Positions 6,804 through 15,600 of a stretch of 21,916 nucleotides of DNA are shown one piece after another. Both the position numbers and the translations under genes were made by a program. Origin of the DNA: a virus; the IMG/VR virus record IMGVR_UViG_3300036791_001101, positions 1 through 21,916 of that record. The stretch is one strand, 5' to 3'. Each line of letters begins with the position of its first letter. The stretch's first letter is position 1. Under the pieces are notes generated by a model. It searched no databases and was not told where the DNA came from. It saw nothing but the letters and a program-made list of their open reading frames with translations.

Positions 6804-9781
6804 TGGCTGACGGCTACGGCGTCGGGCTGTTCGACAGCAGCGGGCCGGAGAAGTTCGCGACGAGCGTCAAGGGCATCGGCACCGCCCTTGGTGATGTCGG
6901 CTCGAAGTTCAGCGACCTGGCCAGCAAGGCCAGCGACGCCCTTGGTCGGATCAGCAGCGGCATCGATGACGTCGTCAAGAAGCTTCAGGGTCTAGGCGCC
7001 GGGGTAGGCGCTGCTGCGGGCGGAGGCGGGGGCGGAGGAGGAGGTGGCCTGCTCGGCCCGTCTGGCAAGCCCATGTCAACGGGCGTGGCTGACGGAAGCT
7101 GGAAGTCCCCGCCTCCCTCACAGGGTGGACCGGCATCGCAGGGCGACCCCCTGGCTGGCATGCCGCAGGGCACGGCGCAAGCCCTGGGCCAGTTCTTCCA
7201 GTGGATGCAGGAGGGATCCACCACGGGGGTAGCAGCAGCCCAGAAGACCTCCCAGGTTGGTGGTGGAGGCAATGGGATGCCGCAGTTCAGTGCGTCCCGT
7301 GCTGCCCAGGCTCTGATCCCGGCAGCGGCTGGCGCTGTCGGCAACCTCGTCACTGGACCGGGCGCTGGCCTGGTTGCCAACGCCATCCAGGGCACCAGCT
7401 TTGGCCAGATGTTTGGCCAGTACGGCGCCTTTGGCGTCAGCTCGAAGAGCTTGTTCCAGGCGCCGCAGGGCACCTTGCAAACGAGTGCGGGCGATTATGC
7501 CCAGGCCAACATCTATGCCCTGAGCCAGATGGGCATAGCCCCTGGCACTCAGAACTGGAGCACCATCCAGCGAGGCGCTCAGGGTCTGATGGCCATGGTC
7601 CCCGGCATGAGTCGCCAGGGCGCCTTCGCCGCCATGAACCAGATGCAGCAGCCTGGCACCCTCCAGGCTGGCTTCCGGGTGGGCCTGAACCTGCGCCCGG
7701 GTGGCCAGATTCTGGATCCGCAGGCGCAGTTCGGCATGATCTTCAACCGCTTGACCATGGGCCAGAAGGTCAGCCCTGACACATTTTGGTCTGCCTTGGC
7801 GCCCGGTGGCCCCGGCGCCGCCAACCTGCAAATGCTCGGCATCACTCCCGGCTCTGACTCCTACAACGCATTCATAGAGTATGCCCAGCAGCGGCTGAAG
7901 TCGGATCAGGCGGGCACCAAGATGCCCGACATGAGCACTGCTCAAGGTCGAAAGGCGGCGGGCCTTGACACCTCGGCCTTCTCCCAGCTTCAGGCTCAGT
8001 CGAAGCTGTCGCGGGCGGAGCAGGGAATGGAGCCAGGCATTGCCGATGCTGCCAAGAACTTGAACAATGCCGCCGCTGCCTTGTTGCAAGCTGTCACTGG
8101 CATGGGGCTACCGGGTGGACTGGGTGGTGCGCTGGGCGGCGTCACCAACTTCCTGGGTCCCGGCGGGATGATGGGGGCTGGCTTGGGCATGGGCGCCCTT
8201 GGCATTGCCCGACGCATCCCCGGTGTCTCCGGCATGTTGGGCAAGATCCCGGGTATTGGCTCCATGCTGGGCCAGAAGTATGGGTTTAGCAAGGCTGCTG
8301 GACGGGGGCTATTAAAGGTCGGGGGCAAAATTCCTGGGTTGGGCCGACTCGGTGGCTTGTTCGGTGGTGGGGGTGAGGCTGCTGCTGCTGGTGGAGAGGC
8401 GGCTGCTGCGGCGGGTGGAGAGGCGGCTACTACTGCTGGCATTGTTGGTGGCGCAGAGGCAGCCGGTCTAGGTCTTGACGCCACAGGTGTACTTGCGCCT
8501 ATCGGACTGGCGGTCGGCGCCCTCGGCTTGGGCTACGGCATGTTCCATAAGCCGATCAACAGCTTCATCGGTGGGCTGTTCGGCCATCACAAGAAGTCTG
8601 GCGGCGGCACTGCCGGTGCTGCTGGTGATCCGAACACGGATGACATGGCCACCCTGCTCGCCGGTAAGCCACCGAAGGGCAGCGTCCTCGACGTCCTGAC
8701 GCAGCCAGGAGGTGCTCACGGGGGAATGGGGATGGGCGTGTCGGCGCCCGCTCAACACAAGGGCGGCAAGGGCTTGCTCGGCAGCATTGGTCAGATGGCG
8801 GGGGGGATGATCAAGGGTCTGCCTATTATTGGTGGCGCCTTTGGCGGCATACAGTCACTGATGAGTGGCGGCGGCATGTCCGGTGTCCTGGGCGCCATGC
8901 TCAATAGCTTCAATCCAATATCCCAACTCGGCCAGGTCGTCGGCGGCGCCCAGGGCATTGGCTCCTCGCTGCTGGGGCTGGCCTCGGGCACAGCCTCAGC
9001 GCAGACGTTGTCGCAGCCAGGCAGTCCGTACGCATGGAATGCCAGGAACCTTCAATCTAGCCCCATAGATATGTCCGGGCTGTTCAGCCTTTATATGCCT
9101 GGGAAGGCTCCGCCATCCAAGCAGGCCAGTCAGAGTGGTGGCAGCAGTGCCAATACTACCTCTACCGTCATATCCGCCACGGGTGGCACTCCCCACGGGA
9201 CGCAGGCCCAGAACCAGGCACTGGGCAAGCAGATGGCAGCGGCAATGGGCTGGACCGGTGCAGAGTGGACGGCTTTGAACAATGTCGAGATGCAGGAGGC
9301 GGGCTGGGATCCCACGGCCACCAACCCGACGTCAGGCGCCTATGGCATTGCCCAGGGGATCACTGGACCGTCATGGTACGCCGGGTACGGTGGCGACTCC
9401 GCCACGGTGAAGGGGCAGATCACTGGCTTCCTCAACTACGTCAAGCAGCGTTACGTCACGCCCAGCAAGGCGTGGGCGCATGAGCAGCAGTTCAACTGGT
9501 ACGCCCGTGGCTCACAACAGATCGCTCGTACGCAGCTTGCCGTGCTGCACCGCGGTGAGGCCGTCGTTCCTGCTGCTGACAACTACAACTCCGGTGGCAC
9601 CTATAACCGTGGCGGAGCCATGGGTGCTAGTGCGCCCACCATCCATCTCAACTTCAGGCAGGGCTCCATTGTGTTGCAGGTGTCTGGCAATCCCAGTCAG
9701 GTGGAGATGGACAACGTCGCCAAGATGTTCGTGACCTCCGTTTCAAAGTCCCAGGTGTTGGCCGGAGTAAGGAGTACGTGA
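6803..9781 (+). CDS. tape measure protein with lytic transglycosylase-like domain
   Basis: 992 residues. The N-terminal ~65 residues are amphipathic helix (FATSVKGIGTALGDVGSKFS), followed by a poly-Gly tract (7018-7047). The middle is Gly/Ala/Gln-rich with several hydrophobic stretches that could cross a membrane, including MMGAGLGMGALGIA, LAPIGLAVGALGLGYG and KGLPIIGGAFGGI, as expected of a tape measure. Residues ~801-905 form an SLT/lysozyme-like domain of the actinophage tape-measure type: LNNVEMQEAGWDPTATNPTS then GAYGIAQG, with Glu832 (QEAGWDP) aligning with the catalytic Glu of RESGWNP families, and FLNYVKQRY further on. LHRGEAVVP follows. At about 0.15 nm per residue it would specify a tail of at most about 150 nm. 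The stop overlaps the next start. Confidence 0.9.
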   Translation: MADGYGVGLFDSSGPEKFATSVKGIGTALGDVGSKFSDLASKASDALGRISSGIDDVVKKLQGLGAGVGAAAGGGGGGGGGGLLGPSGKPMSTGVADGSWKSPPPSQGGPASQGDPLAGMPQGTAQALGQFFQWMQEGSTTGVAAAQKTSQVGGGGNGMPQFSASRAAQALIPAAAGAVGNLVTGPGAGLVANAIQGTSFGQMFGQYGAFGVSSKSLFQAPQGTLQTSAGDYAQANIYALSQMGIAPGTQNWSTIQRGAQGLMAMVPGMSRQGAFAAMNQMQQPGTLQAGFRVGLNLRPGGQILDPQAQFGMIFNRLTMGQKVSPDTFWSALAPGGPGAANLQMLGITPGSDSYNAFIEYAQQRLKSDQAGTKMPDMSTAQGRKAAGLDTSAFSQLQAQSKLSRAEQGMEPGIADAAKNLNNAAAALLQAVTGMGLPGGLGGALGGVTNFLGPGGMMGAGLGMGALGIARRIPGVSGMLGKIPGIGSMLGQKYGFSKAAGRGLLKVGGKIPGLGRLGGLFGGGGEAAAAGGEAAAAAGGEAATTAGIVGGAEAAGLGLDATGVLAPIGLAVGALGLGYGMFHKPINSFIGGLFGHHKKSGGGTAGAAGDPNTDDMATLLAGKPPKGSVLDVLTQPGGAHGGMGMGVSAPAQHKGGKGLLGSIGQMAGGMIKGLPIIGGAFGGIQSLMSGGGMSGVLGAMLNSFNPISQLGQVVGGAQGIGSSLLGLASGTASAQTLSQPGSPYAWNARNLQSSPIDMSGLFSLYMPGKAPPSKQASQSGGSSANTTSTVISATGGTPHGTQAQNQALGKQMAAAMGWTGAEWTALNNVEMQEAGWDPTATNPTSGAYGIAQGITGPSWYAGYGGDSATVKGQITGFLNYVKQRYVTPSKAWAHEQQFNWYARGSQQIARTQLAVLHRGEAVVPAADNYNSGGTYNRGGAMGASAPTIHLNFRQGSIVLQVSGNPSQVEMDNVAKMFVTSVSKSQVLAGVRST
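9769..9774 (+). promoter_or_regulatory. ribosome-binding site deciding the start of the peptidase-hub gene
   Basis: AAGGAG lies 6 bases before ATG 9781 and only 3 before the alternative GTG 9778. The spacing favours ATG 9781, which also gives the TGATG overlap with the tape-measure stop. Confidence 0.6.
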
Positions 9782-11145
9782 TGACAGCCATAGATGACAT
9801 GGTGAAGTGGGCGCTTAGTCAGACCTACAAGGGGTACTCCGAAGCACAGGGTCAGCGTTGTGGCCCGGACTCCTACGACTGCTCGGGCTTCGTATACCAG
9901 GCGTGCCTCCACGCCAACCTCCGCCCTCCTGGCGGAAAGCAGGACACCTGTACCACAACCTTCACTCAGTGGCTTGACCGTTCCTCTCACGGCAACACCG
10001 AGATAAAGGCGGCTGGTCCCTTTATGAAGGGTGATTTGATCTACTTCGACAACGGGCAGGGAGGAGCGCAGCCCGGTCACGTTGGCATCAGCCTGGGTGA
10101 TGGGAACATGGTGAATGCCCTCAACCCTGCTTATGGAGTTTGCACTATCGACATAAAGGGCGGAGGCACCCCCATGGGAGCGATCCGCCTCGTTGGTAGC
10201 ACCGGCGATACCGGCGCCACCGATAGTAACCCCCCCTCTAGCAAGGGAACTGGCTATGCCGCCTCGCAGAGTGGTCCCCCTGACCCTAAGGACTTCAAGG
10301 GTGGCACAAGCATAGCGACACAGAATCTCCCTGACCCCCGTGACAACCGCCCCTTCCATCCCTTCTTCAGCGTGCATGGGCAGCCGAGGATGGTGCGTGG
10401 CGGCATGTTCGAGCTCCTGATCTCCAAGGACTACGCACCAGGGACAGCGGGGATGGGCAGGCAAGGTGGCCAGTTCGCCTGCTTCTTTATGATGAACCCG
10501 GCCAGCATCTCAGTTGACTGTGCCTTCGATCCCTCTGTGGCGCCACCCTCGACGGTGGATCCCAAGGCTCTGGCATCGGTTCCGTACTGGATGCAGAACC
10601 AGACCATTAGCTGGTCGATCATCTTCAACCGCCAGTATGAGGTGTGGGAGGGTGGCGTGAAGAACCCCTGGACGGGTGGGCCGGGTCCCTCTGACGTCGG
10701 AGTCCGCTGGGATATCCGTGCCCTGGAGCGGCTCATGGGCATGTACGACTTCAATACTGACAAGGTCTTCGGCAAGTCGGCGGGCTGGGGCGTGGGCACC
10801 TACGGCCCGGGTAGCATGCCGCCCTCCGCCATTCCCATCCAGGTGGTGTTCGGTGGCCCCAACTCCTATCAGTTCCAGGGGTCCATCGCCTCCTTCGACT
10901 ACACCTACACCATGTTCGACATCAACATGATCCCAGTAGAGGCCCAGGTGGACATCTCAGTGATGCGGCAGTACCTGCCCATGTTGTCCAAAAAGGACGT
11001 CGTGCAGAACTGGGCTGGCGTCGGTGGCACCTATCATGGCGGTCAGACTGGCCATGTTGGTGGCGGCGGTCCTGGCTACTCCAATGTGCCGGGTCCCTAC
11101 ACGTTCAATAACTCCAACATCGCCTCGAAGATGTACCAAGTATGA
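9781..11145 (+). CDS. NlpC/P60 peptidase fused to CIS-tube/hub-adaptor-like domain
   Basis: 454 residues from ATG 9781. Residues 1-~145 are an NlpC/P60 cysteine peptidase: DCSGFVYQ with nucleophile Cys34, GDLIYFDN, and PGHVGISLGDG with His100. Such enzymes cut peptide stems of peptidoglycan. A Ser/Pro/Gly linker follows. Residues ~200-401 look like the contractile-injection-system tube/Afp7-type domain that precedes LysM: FMMNPASISVDCAFDPS, NQTISWSIIFNRQYEVW, RWDIRALERLMG, PIQVVFGGP-YQFQGSIASFDYTYTMFDINM and VEAQVDISVMR. A Gly-rich tail ends the protein. It is coupled to a LysM gene by ATGA. It would sit between tube and hub and digest the wall during DNA entry. The peptidase call is firm; the adaptor call is moderately firm. 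Confidence 0.8.
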   Translation: MTAIDDMVKWALSQTYKGYSEAQGQRCGPDSYDCSGFVYQACLHANLRPPGGKQDTCTTTFTQWLDRSSHGNTEIKAAGPFMKGDLIYFDNGQGGAQPGHVGISLGDGNMVNALNPAYGVCTIDIKGGGTPMGAIRLVGSTGDTGATDSNPPSSKGTGYAASQSGPPDPKDFKGGTSIATQNLPDPRDNRPFHPFFSVHGQPRMVRGGMFELLISKDYAPGTAGMGRQGGQFACFFMMNPASISVDCAFDPSVAPPSTVDPKALASVPYWMQNQTISWSIIFNRQYEVWEGGVKNPWTGGPGPSDVGVRWDIRALERLMGMYDFNTDKVFGKSAGWGVGTYGPGSMPPSAIPIQVVFGGPNSYQFQGSIASFDYTYTMFDINMIPVEAQVDISVMRQYLPMLSKKDVVQNWAGVGGTYHGGQTGHVGGGGPGYSNVPGPYTFNNSNIASKMYQV

Positions 11146-11411
11146 TCACCACCGGCTCTCGCTACATGGGGCAGCCCGTGATCACGGTGCCGACGCCAAC
11201 CGGCCACAACACGGCTGTCTTCGGCCCTCCTCCTTCAGGGATTCCTGACTACGTCTACTACACGGTGGTGGTCGGGGATCGGCTTGACCTCATCGCTCAG
11301 CGCATGTGGGGCGTCCCTGACTACTGGTGGAAGATCGCTGACGTCAACCCGGAGGTCTGGTACCCCGATGATCTGGTCATCGGCTCCAATATCAGGATTC
11401 CCTCGTTGTGA
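11142..11411 (+). CDS. LysM-domain tail protein (gpX/gp53-like)
   Basis: 89 residues, from an ATG overlapping the previous stop (ATGA). Residues 38-89 are a LysM-like module: YYTVVVGDRLDLIAQRMWGV, a WWKIADVNPEVWYPDD stretch and the closing LVIGSNIRIP. In P2 gpX, T4 gp53 and Afp7/PVC proteins this module sits at the tube-hub-wedge junction rather than acting only on peptidoglycan. Its place directly between the tube-like domain and the gpD-like hub supports that structural role. In many injection systems LysM and the tube-like domain are on one chain; here they are separate coupled genes. It ends in a GTGA overlap with the hub gene. Confidence 0.8.
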   Translation: MITTGSRYMGQPVITVPTPTGHNTAVFGPPPSGIPDYVYYTVVVGDRLDLIAQRMWGVPDYWWKIADVNPEVWYPDDLVIGSNIRIPSL

Positions 11412-12601
11412 CGGCCCAGCCCATCGCCAGCCCTGTCTTCGACCCCGCTGGTCGAAGGGCCATCAAGACAGTCAACATGGCCAAGGTCATTCAGACCGAG
11501 GGCATGCACGACACGGCCATCATCACCCTACGCGATGAGGCCACGGAGGCGCCGGAGCTCCAGCCTGGCACTCCCATGATGATGCCGTACGGCTACTCGC
11601 CAATAGACATGGGGACCTTCTACGGCTACGTCGATCATCTTCAGAGCCATTATGAGCGACTGATTCCTGACGGTAGTACCTACGAGGACGTCGTCTGCAT
11701 GGGGGTCAGCTATGCCTTGAAGGACCCCTTCGTTGGCTCATGGACGAACGTGCCTGCATCTGCGGTGGTGCAGCGGATCGCCCAGAGGTACATGCTGTCC
11801 CTCCTGGTGGACACCGGGGACTACGCCTGGCCGCAGCTATCCAGCCCTGGCTCCTCAGCCTGGTCGTACATCGGGCAGCTAGCCCAGAAGATCGGCTACA
11901 CCTTCTCTTGCAACAAGAGCCTGCTGCGGTTCGTGTCCATCGAGACTTCCATGCGCCAGCACTGGGTCAACATGCCGGTGTTCAAGAGTCGGAATGCGGC
12001 ACCGGACCCGTCACAGCAGAGCATTATTCGCTTCAACTCCATGCAGGCCGAGACTCTGCCGATCAATGGCTCGAACAAGGCAGTCCGGCAGGTCAGTGGC
12101 ATGGACCTGCGAACCGGGAAGATCATTGGCGCCAGTGACGATGGCAGGGGCATCACCACCAAGCTGGGCGCCACGGCGGTCTACCCCTTCTTCACCAAGC
12201 AGATCTCTGACACGGTGGTCAGTAGCCAGGGCAGCGCCCAGGCCACACTGGCAGGCATGACGGAGGCGAACCGCTGGTCCTACCGGGCCAGCGCCACCCT
12301 GAATGGGCTCACCACGGTGGTGCAGGGCATGCCCATCGTGATCATGGGCATCGACTCCAACAACGATGGCGTGTGGTGGTGCCAGGAGGTGTGCCACAAG
12401 ATCGAGTCGCAGGGCTACAGCATGGACGTGGTGCTGGGGCGCGACTCCATCGGTGACAACGGAGTGCGCCCCATCCAGGCCACGGGCGTGGCCTACGCCA
12501 AGGGCAACCCCTTCCCCTACTCGTCCACCAACGCCCCCAAGACCATCCTGGTGAAGAACCGCTGGCGTGCGGCCACCAGCTTCCAGGTCAATGTCAGTTA
12601 G
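11408..12601 (+). CDS. baseplate hub protein (gpD/gp27-like)
   Basis: 397 residues from a GTG overlapping the LysM stop. The N-terminus ([35 protein letters not shown]) is the beta-barrel type seen in gp27/gpD hubs. The middle, with [37 protein letters not shown] and SLLRFVS, has the conserved pattern in which the phage queries a short second domain. The C-terminal region includes [16 protein letters not shown] and [19 protein letters not shown], typical of the last barrel. Trimers form the platform from which the spike projects. The gene order (tube-like domain, LysM, hub, OB spike) matches contractile tails. The last 11 bases overlap the spike/fibre gene. Confidence 0.8.
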   Translation: MTAQPIASPVFDPAGRRAIKTVNMAKVIQTEGMHDTAIITLRDEATEAPELQPGTPMMMPYGYSPIDMGTFYGYVDHLQSHYERLIPDGSTYEDVVCMGVSYALKDPFVGSWTNVPASAVVQRIAQRYMLSLLVDTGDYAWPQLSSPGSSAWSYIGQLAQKIGYTFSCNKSLLRFVSIETSMRQHWVNMPVFKSRNAAPDPSQQSIIRFNSMQAETLPINGSNKAVRQVSGMDLRTGKIIGASDDGRGITTKLGATAVYPFFTKQISDTVVSSQGSAQATLAGMTEANRWSYRASATLNGLTTVVQGMPIVIMGIDSNNDGVWWCQEVCHKIESQGYSMDVVLGRDSIGDNGVRPIQATGVAYAKGNPFPYSSTNAPKTILVKNRWRAATSFQVNVS

Positions 12602-15600
12602 CTCACCACCCACCGTCCTGGCGGGCGTGTACCCCGCCCAGGTCTTCTCCACCAAGGACCCCAATAACAAGGGTCGCATCCAGATGTACATCCCCCAGAT
12701 CTATGGCTCCTCGCCGGTCAAGATCTGGGCGCCCCCGTTGTCCCAGACTTCCCATGTGCCGACGCCAGGCAGCCTGGTGTGGTGCATCTTCCAGGGTGGC
12801 GACCCCGCCTACCCCACCTACCTGCCCCAGCAGGTGGGCACGGGATCGGCTGGCCCCGCCGGTCCCACCGGGCCGCAAGGCCCACCCGGACCCGTGGGCT
12901 CAGCCGGAGTTCAAGGGCCGATAGGCCCGTCTGGCCCGGTGGGATTGCAGGGACCGGCGGGACCGACTGGACCGACAGGCGCTGCCTCAGTGGTGCCGGG
13001 ACCCACTGGGGCGACCGGCGCCACGGGAGCGACTGGGCCATCGGGTGGACCGACAGGGCCAACCGGACCCAGTGGGGCCACCGGGGCCACGGGTCCCGCC
13101 TCTGTTGTTCCCGGGCCGGTAGGACCCACTGGCCCCACTGGTGCCACGGGGCCAACCGGCGCAGTCTCAACGATCCCTGGCCCTATTGGGCCAACAGGAG
13201 CGACCGGTGCCACCGGGGCACAGGGTGTCCAGGGCATCCCCGGACCCACGGGTCCGACTGGTGCAACAGGAGCCACCGGTAGCCAGGGCATCCAGGGTGA
13301 GGTGGGTCCGGCTGGCCCTACGGGTGCGACGGGCGCCACTGGATCACAGGGTATTCAGGGCGTGATAGGACCGGCTGGGCCAACGGGCGCAACTGGAGCC
13401 ACAGGCGCGGCCTCAGTTATTCCCGGCCCCACCGGACCCACGGGTGCCTCCGGTCCTACCGGAGCTACTGGCGCTCAAGGCGTGGCTGGCCCCGCAGGGG
13501 CCACGGGTGCGACTGGTAGCCAAGGTGTGGCGGGACCGGCAGGCCCGACTGGGGCGACCGGCGCTGCGTCAACCGTGCCGGGACCCACGGGACCGGCTGG
13601 CGCTACGGGCGTTGCTGGAGCGCAGGGTCCGGCGGGGGCGACGGGGCCAACTGGGCCTACGGGGGCCACTGGCTCGTCCGGCGCCCCCTTCCCCCTTACC
13701 GACACGGCGCCCACCAACCGCACTGAGTACCAGACCCAGGTCACCGCCGACACCCAGTATCGCTTCACCATGACGGCGAGCGGCGCCCTGTCATGGGGAC
13801 CAGGCAACGCTGTCACTGATACGACCCTCTATCGGGCCGGACCCCGGCTACTCAGCCTCGGCGGAACGACTGGGAACCTGCTGGACGTTGGCGACATGGG
13901 GTACGGCAGTGGCTATGCAGGAATCGCCTACCACGGCAACACTGCCAGTAACTACGCCTTTCTCATGTCCCCTACTGTCACCTATGTGAACGCCCCCGCT
14001 GGCGGGACGATCTACTGCGGGATCGCCAACACGGACAACAACTGGCAGGCCATCACGGCGGGAACCACGTTTCCCAAGCCTGTGAGCATGGGTGTTGCGA
14101 GTCCTACGGCGGGAAGGCCACTCCTTATCCAGGCCACAGTCGGCACGGACGTACCCCTCGCCGTTATGGGTGGTGCTAGTCAATCTGGCTCCCTGCTCCA
14201 GGTGTTGAATAGCAGCGGCGCACTCCTGGCCCAGTTCAATCAGGTTGGCAACCTGGCCCTGAACAACCCGACAGGAGCCTCTATCGGCCTAGCTCCGACA
14301 GGTGGTGGGCAGGCTGCCATTGATTGGAACAACGGGACGCAGGACTGGACCCTGTACATCAATCCCAGTGACTCCAACCTGTACCTGCGCGACCAGACCA
14401 ACGCCCGGATGCAGGTGCAGTTCTACCCAGCCGCCACCAGTGACGCAGCGAACACGGTATTCAACTCCTACGTCAGCCTGTACAGCCAGCTTCGTATCCA
14501 GCCCACGTCAGGTGGTCAGGCGTCGCTGTCGTTCCTGAACTTGAGTGGTGGCAACACTTGGTGGTTGTACCAGCCGCAGGGCGACCCCTCTATCTACCTG
14601 CGGGACATGGTCAACAGCCGGATGCATGTCGCCTACACGCCAGGAGCTACAAATAATGCTGCCATAACTAACTTCTATTCATCGGTGCAAGTCAATGGCC
14701 TTCTGGGCACTGTTAGCAGTCTCAATGTAGGTGGCTCGGGTAGCTTCAGCGGTGGCTCGGGACCGATGATCTTCCTAGCCAATGACACGGCTGACCCGAC
14801 CAGTGCGCCCTCTGGTGGGGGCATCTTGTACTCCTCGGCGGGAGTCCTGACGTACCGGGCTCCGACTGGCCTCCCCACGTTGTTGGGTCCGATGATGACC
14901 GTCCAGAATGGTGAGTCGAATGCTGGCTTGAATGGCTACTGGCAGGTCCGGCTCGGATACTACAACGGTGGCTACAACCAGTTCATCCGCAGTCGTCACA
15001 ATACCGCCGTTCTCTCAAATGCCATCGACTTCTACACCTATGACGGTGTGTCACCTGCCAACAACACTCCGCAGCAGACCATCCTGGGAGCGTCCATTGA
15101 TGGCGGGATGCTTTGCGTGGGCGCCTTCAACCCTGGCCCAGCGGGGGCTGCTGGACCTATGCTCTATCTGGCTAATGACACTGGCGACCCGACTGCTAGT
15201 GCCTCCGGTGGCACCCTGATCTACTCCTCTGCTGGCGTCCTCAAGGCCCGCACCCCGGATGGATCAGTCACTCAGATAGCCCCAGCCACTAATGCCAATG
15301 TGGTGGCCCCCTTGGTCCTGACCGCTCCCACTGCCACCACAGTGCCACTGACCATTAAAGGGGCAGCCAGTCAATCCTCACAACTGCTCTCGTTCCAGAA
15401 CAGTGCTGGAACGGCGTTGGCCTATATCGATCAGACGGGCTCCCTTGGCATTGTCTCAGCGCCCACCTCTATTATCTCTCTGGCCCCTGCTGGCGGCGGA
15501 GGTTGCATCTATTCGTGGAACAACGGAACTCAGGGTTGGTGGCTGTACTCCAATCCCGGTGACATCAACCTGTACCTGCGGGACACCACCAAGGCCAGGA

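Noticed and set aside
7118-8089. 323-codon open frame on the minus strand opposite the tape measure
   Set aside because: It lies wholly inside a well-supported coding gene. The product is low-complexity without recognisable motifs and results from GC-rich codon bias.
12567-12590. GTG 12567 as the start of the spike-fibre gene
   Set aside because: ATG 12591 gives the short overlap usual here; the extra eight residues lie deep inside the hub gene and look unstructured.
12837-13688. CRISPR array or tandem satellite
   Set aside because: The repeats are protein-level Gly-X-Y repeats with no constant DNA repeat and unique-spacer structure.
12603-13816. Minus-strand and alternate-frame open frames across the collagen region (for example repeats of PVAPVGP)
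   Set aside because: They are translations of the complementary strand or shifted frames of the Gly-X-Y repeats and have no independent support.
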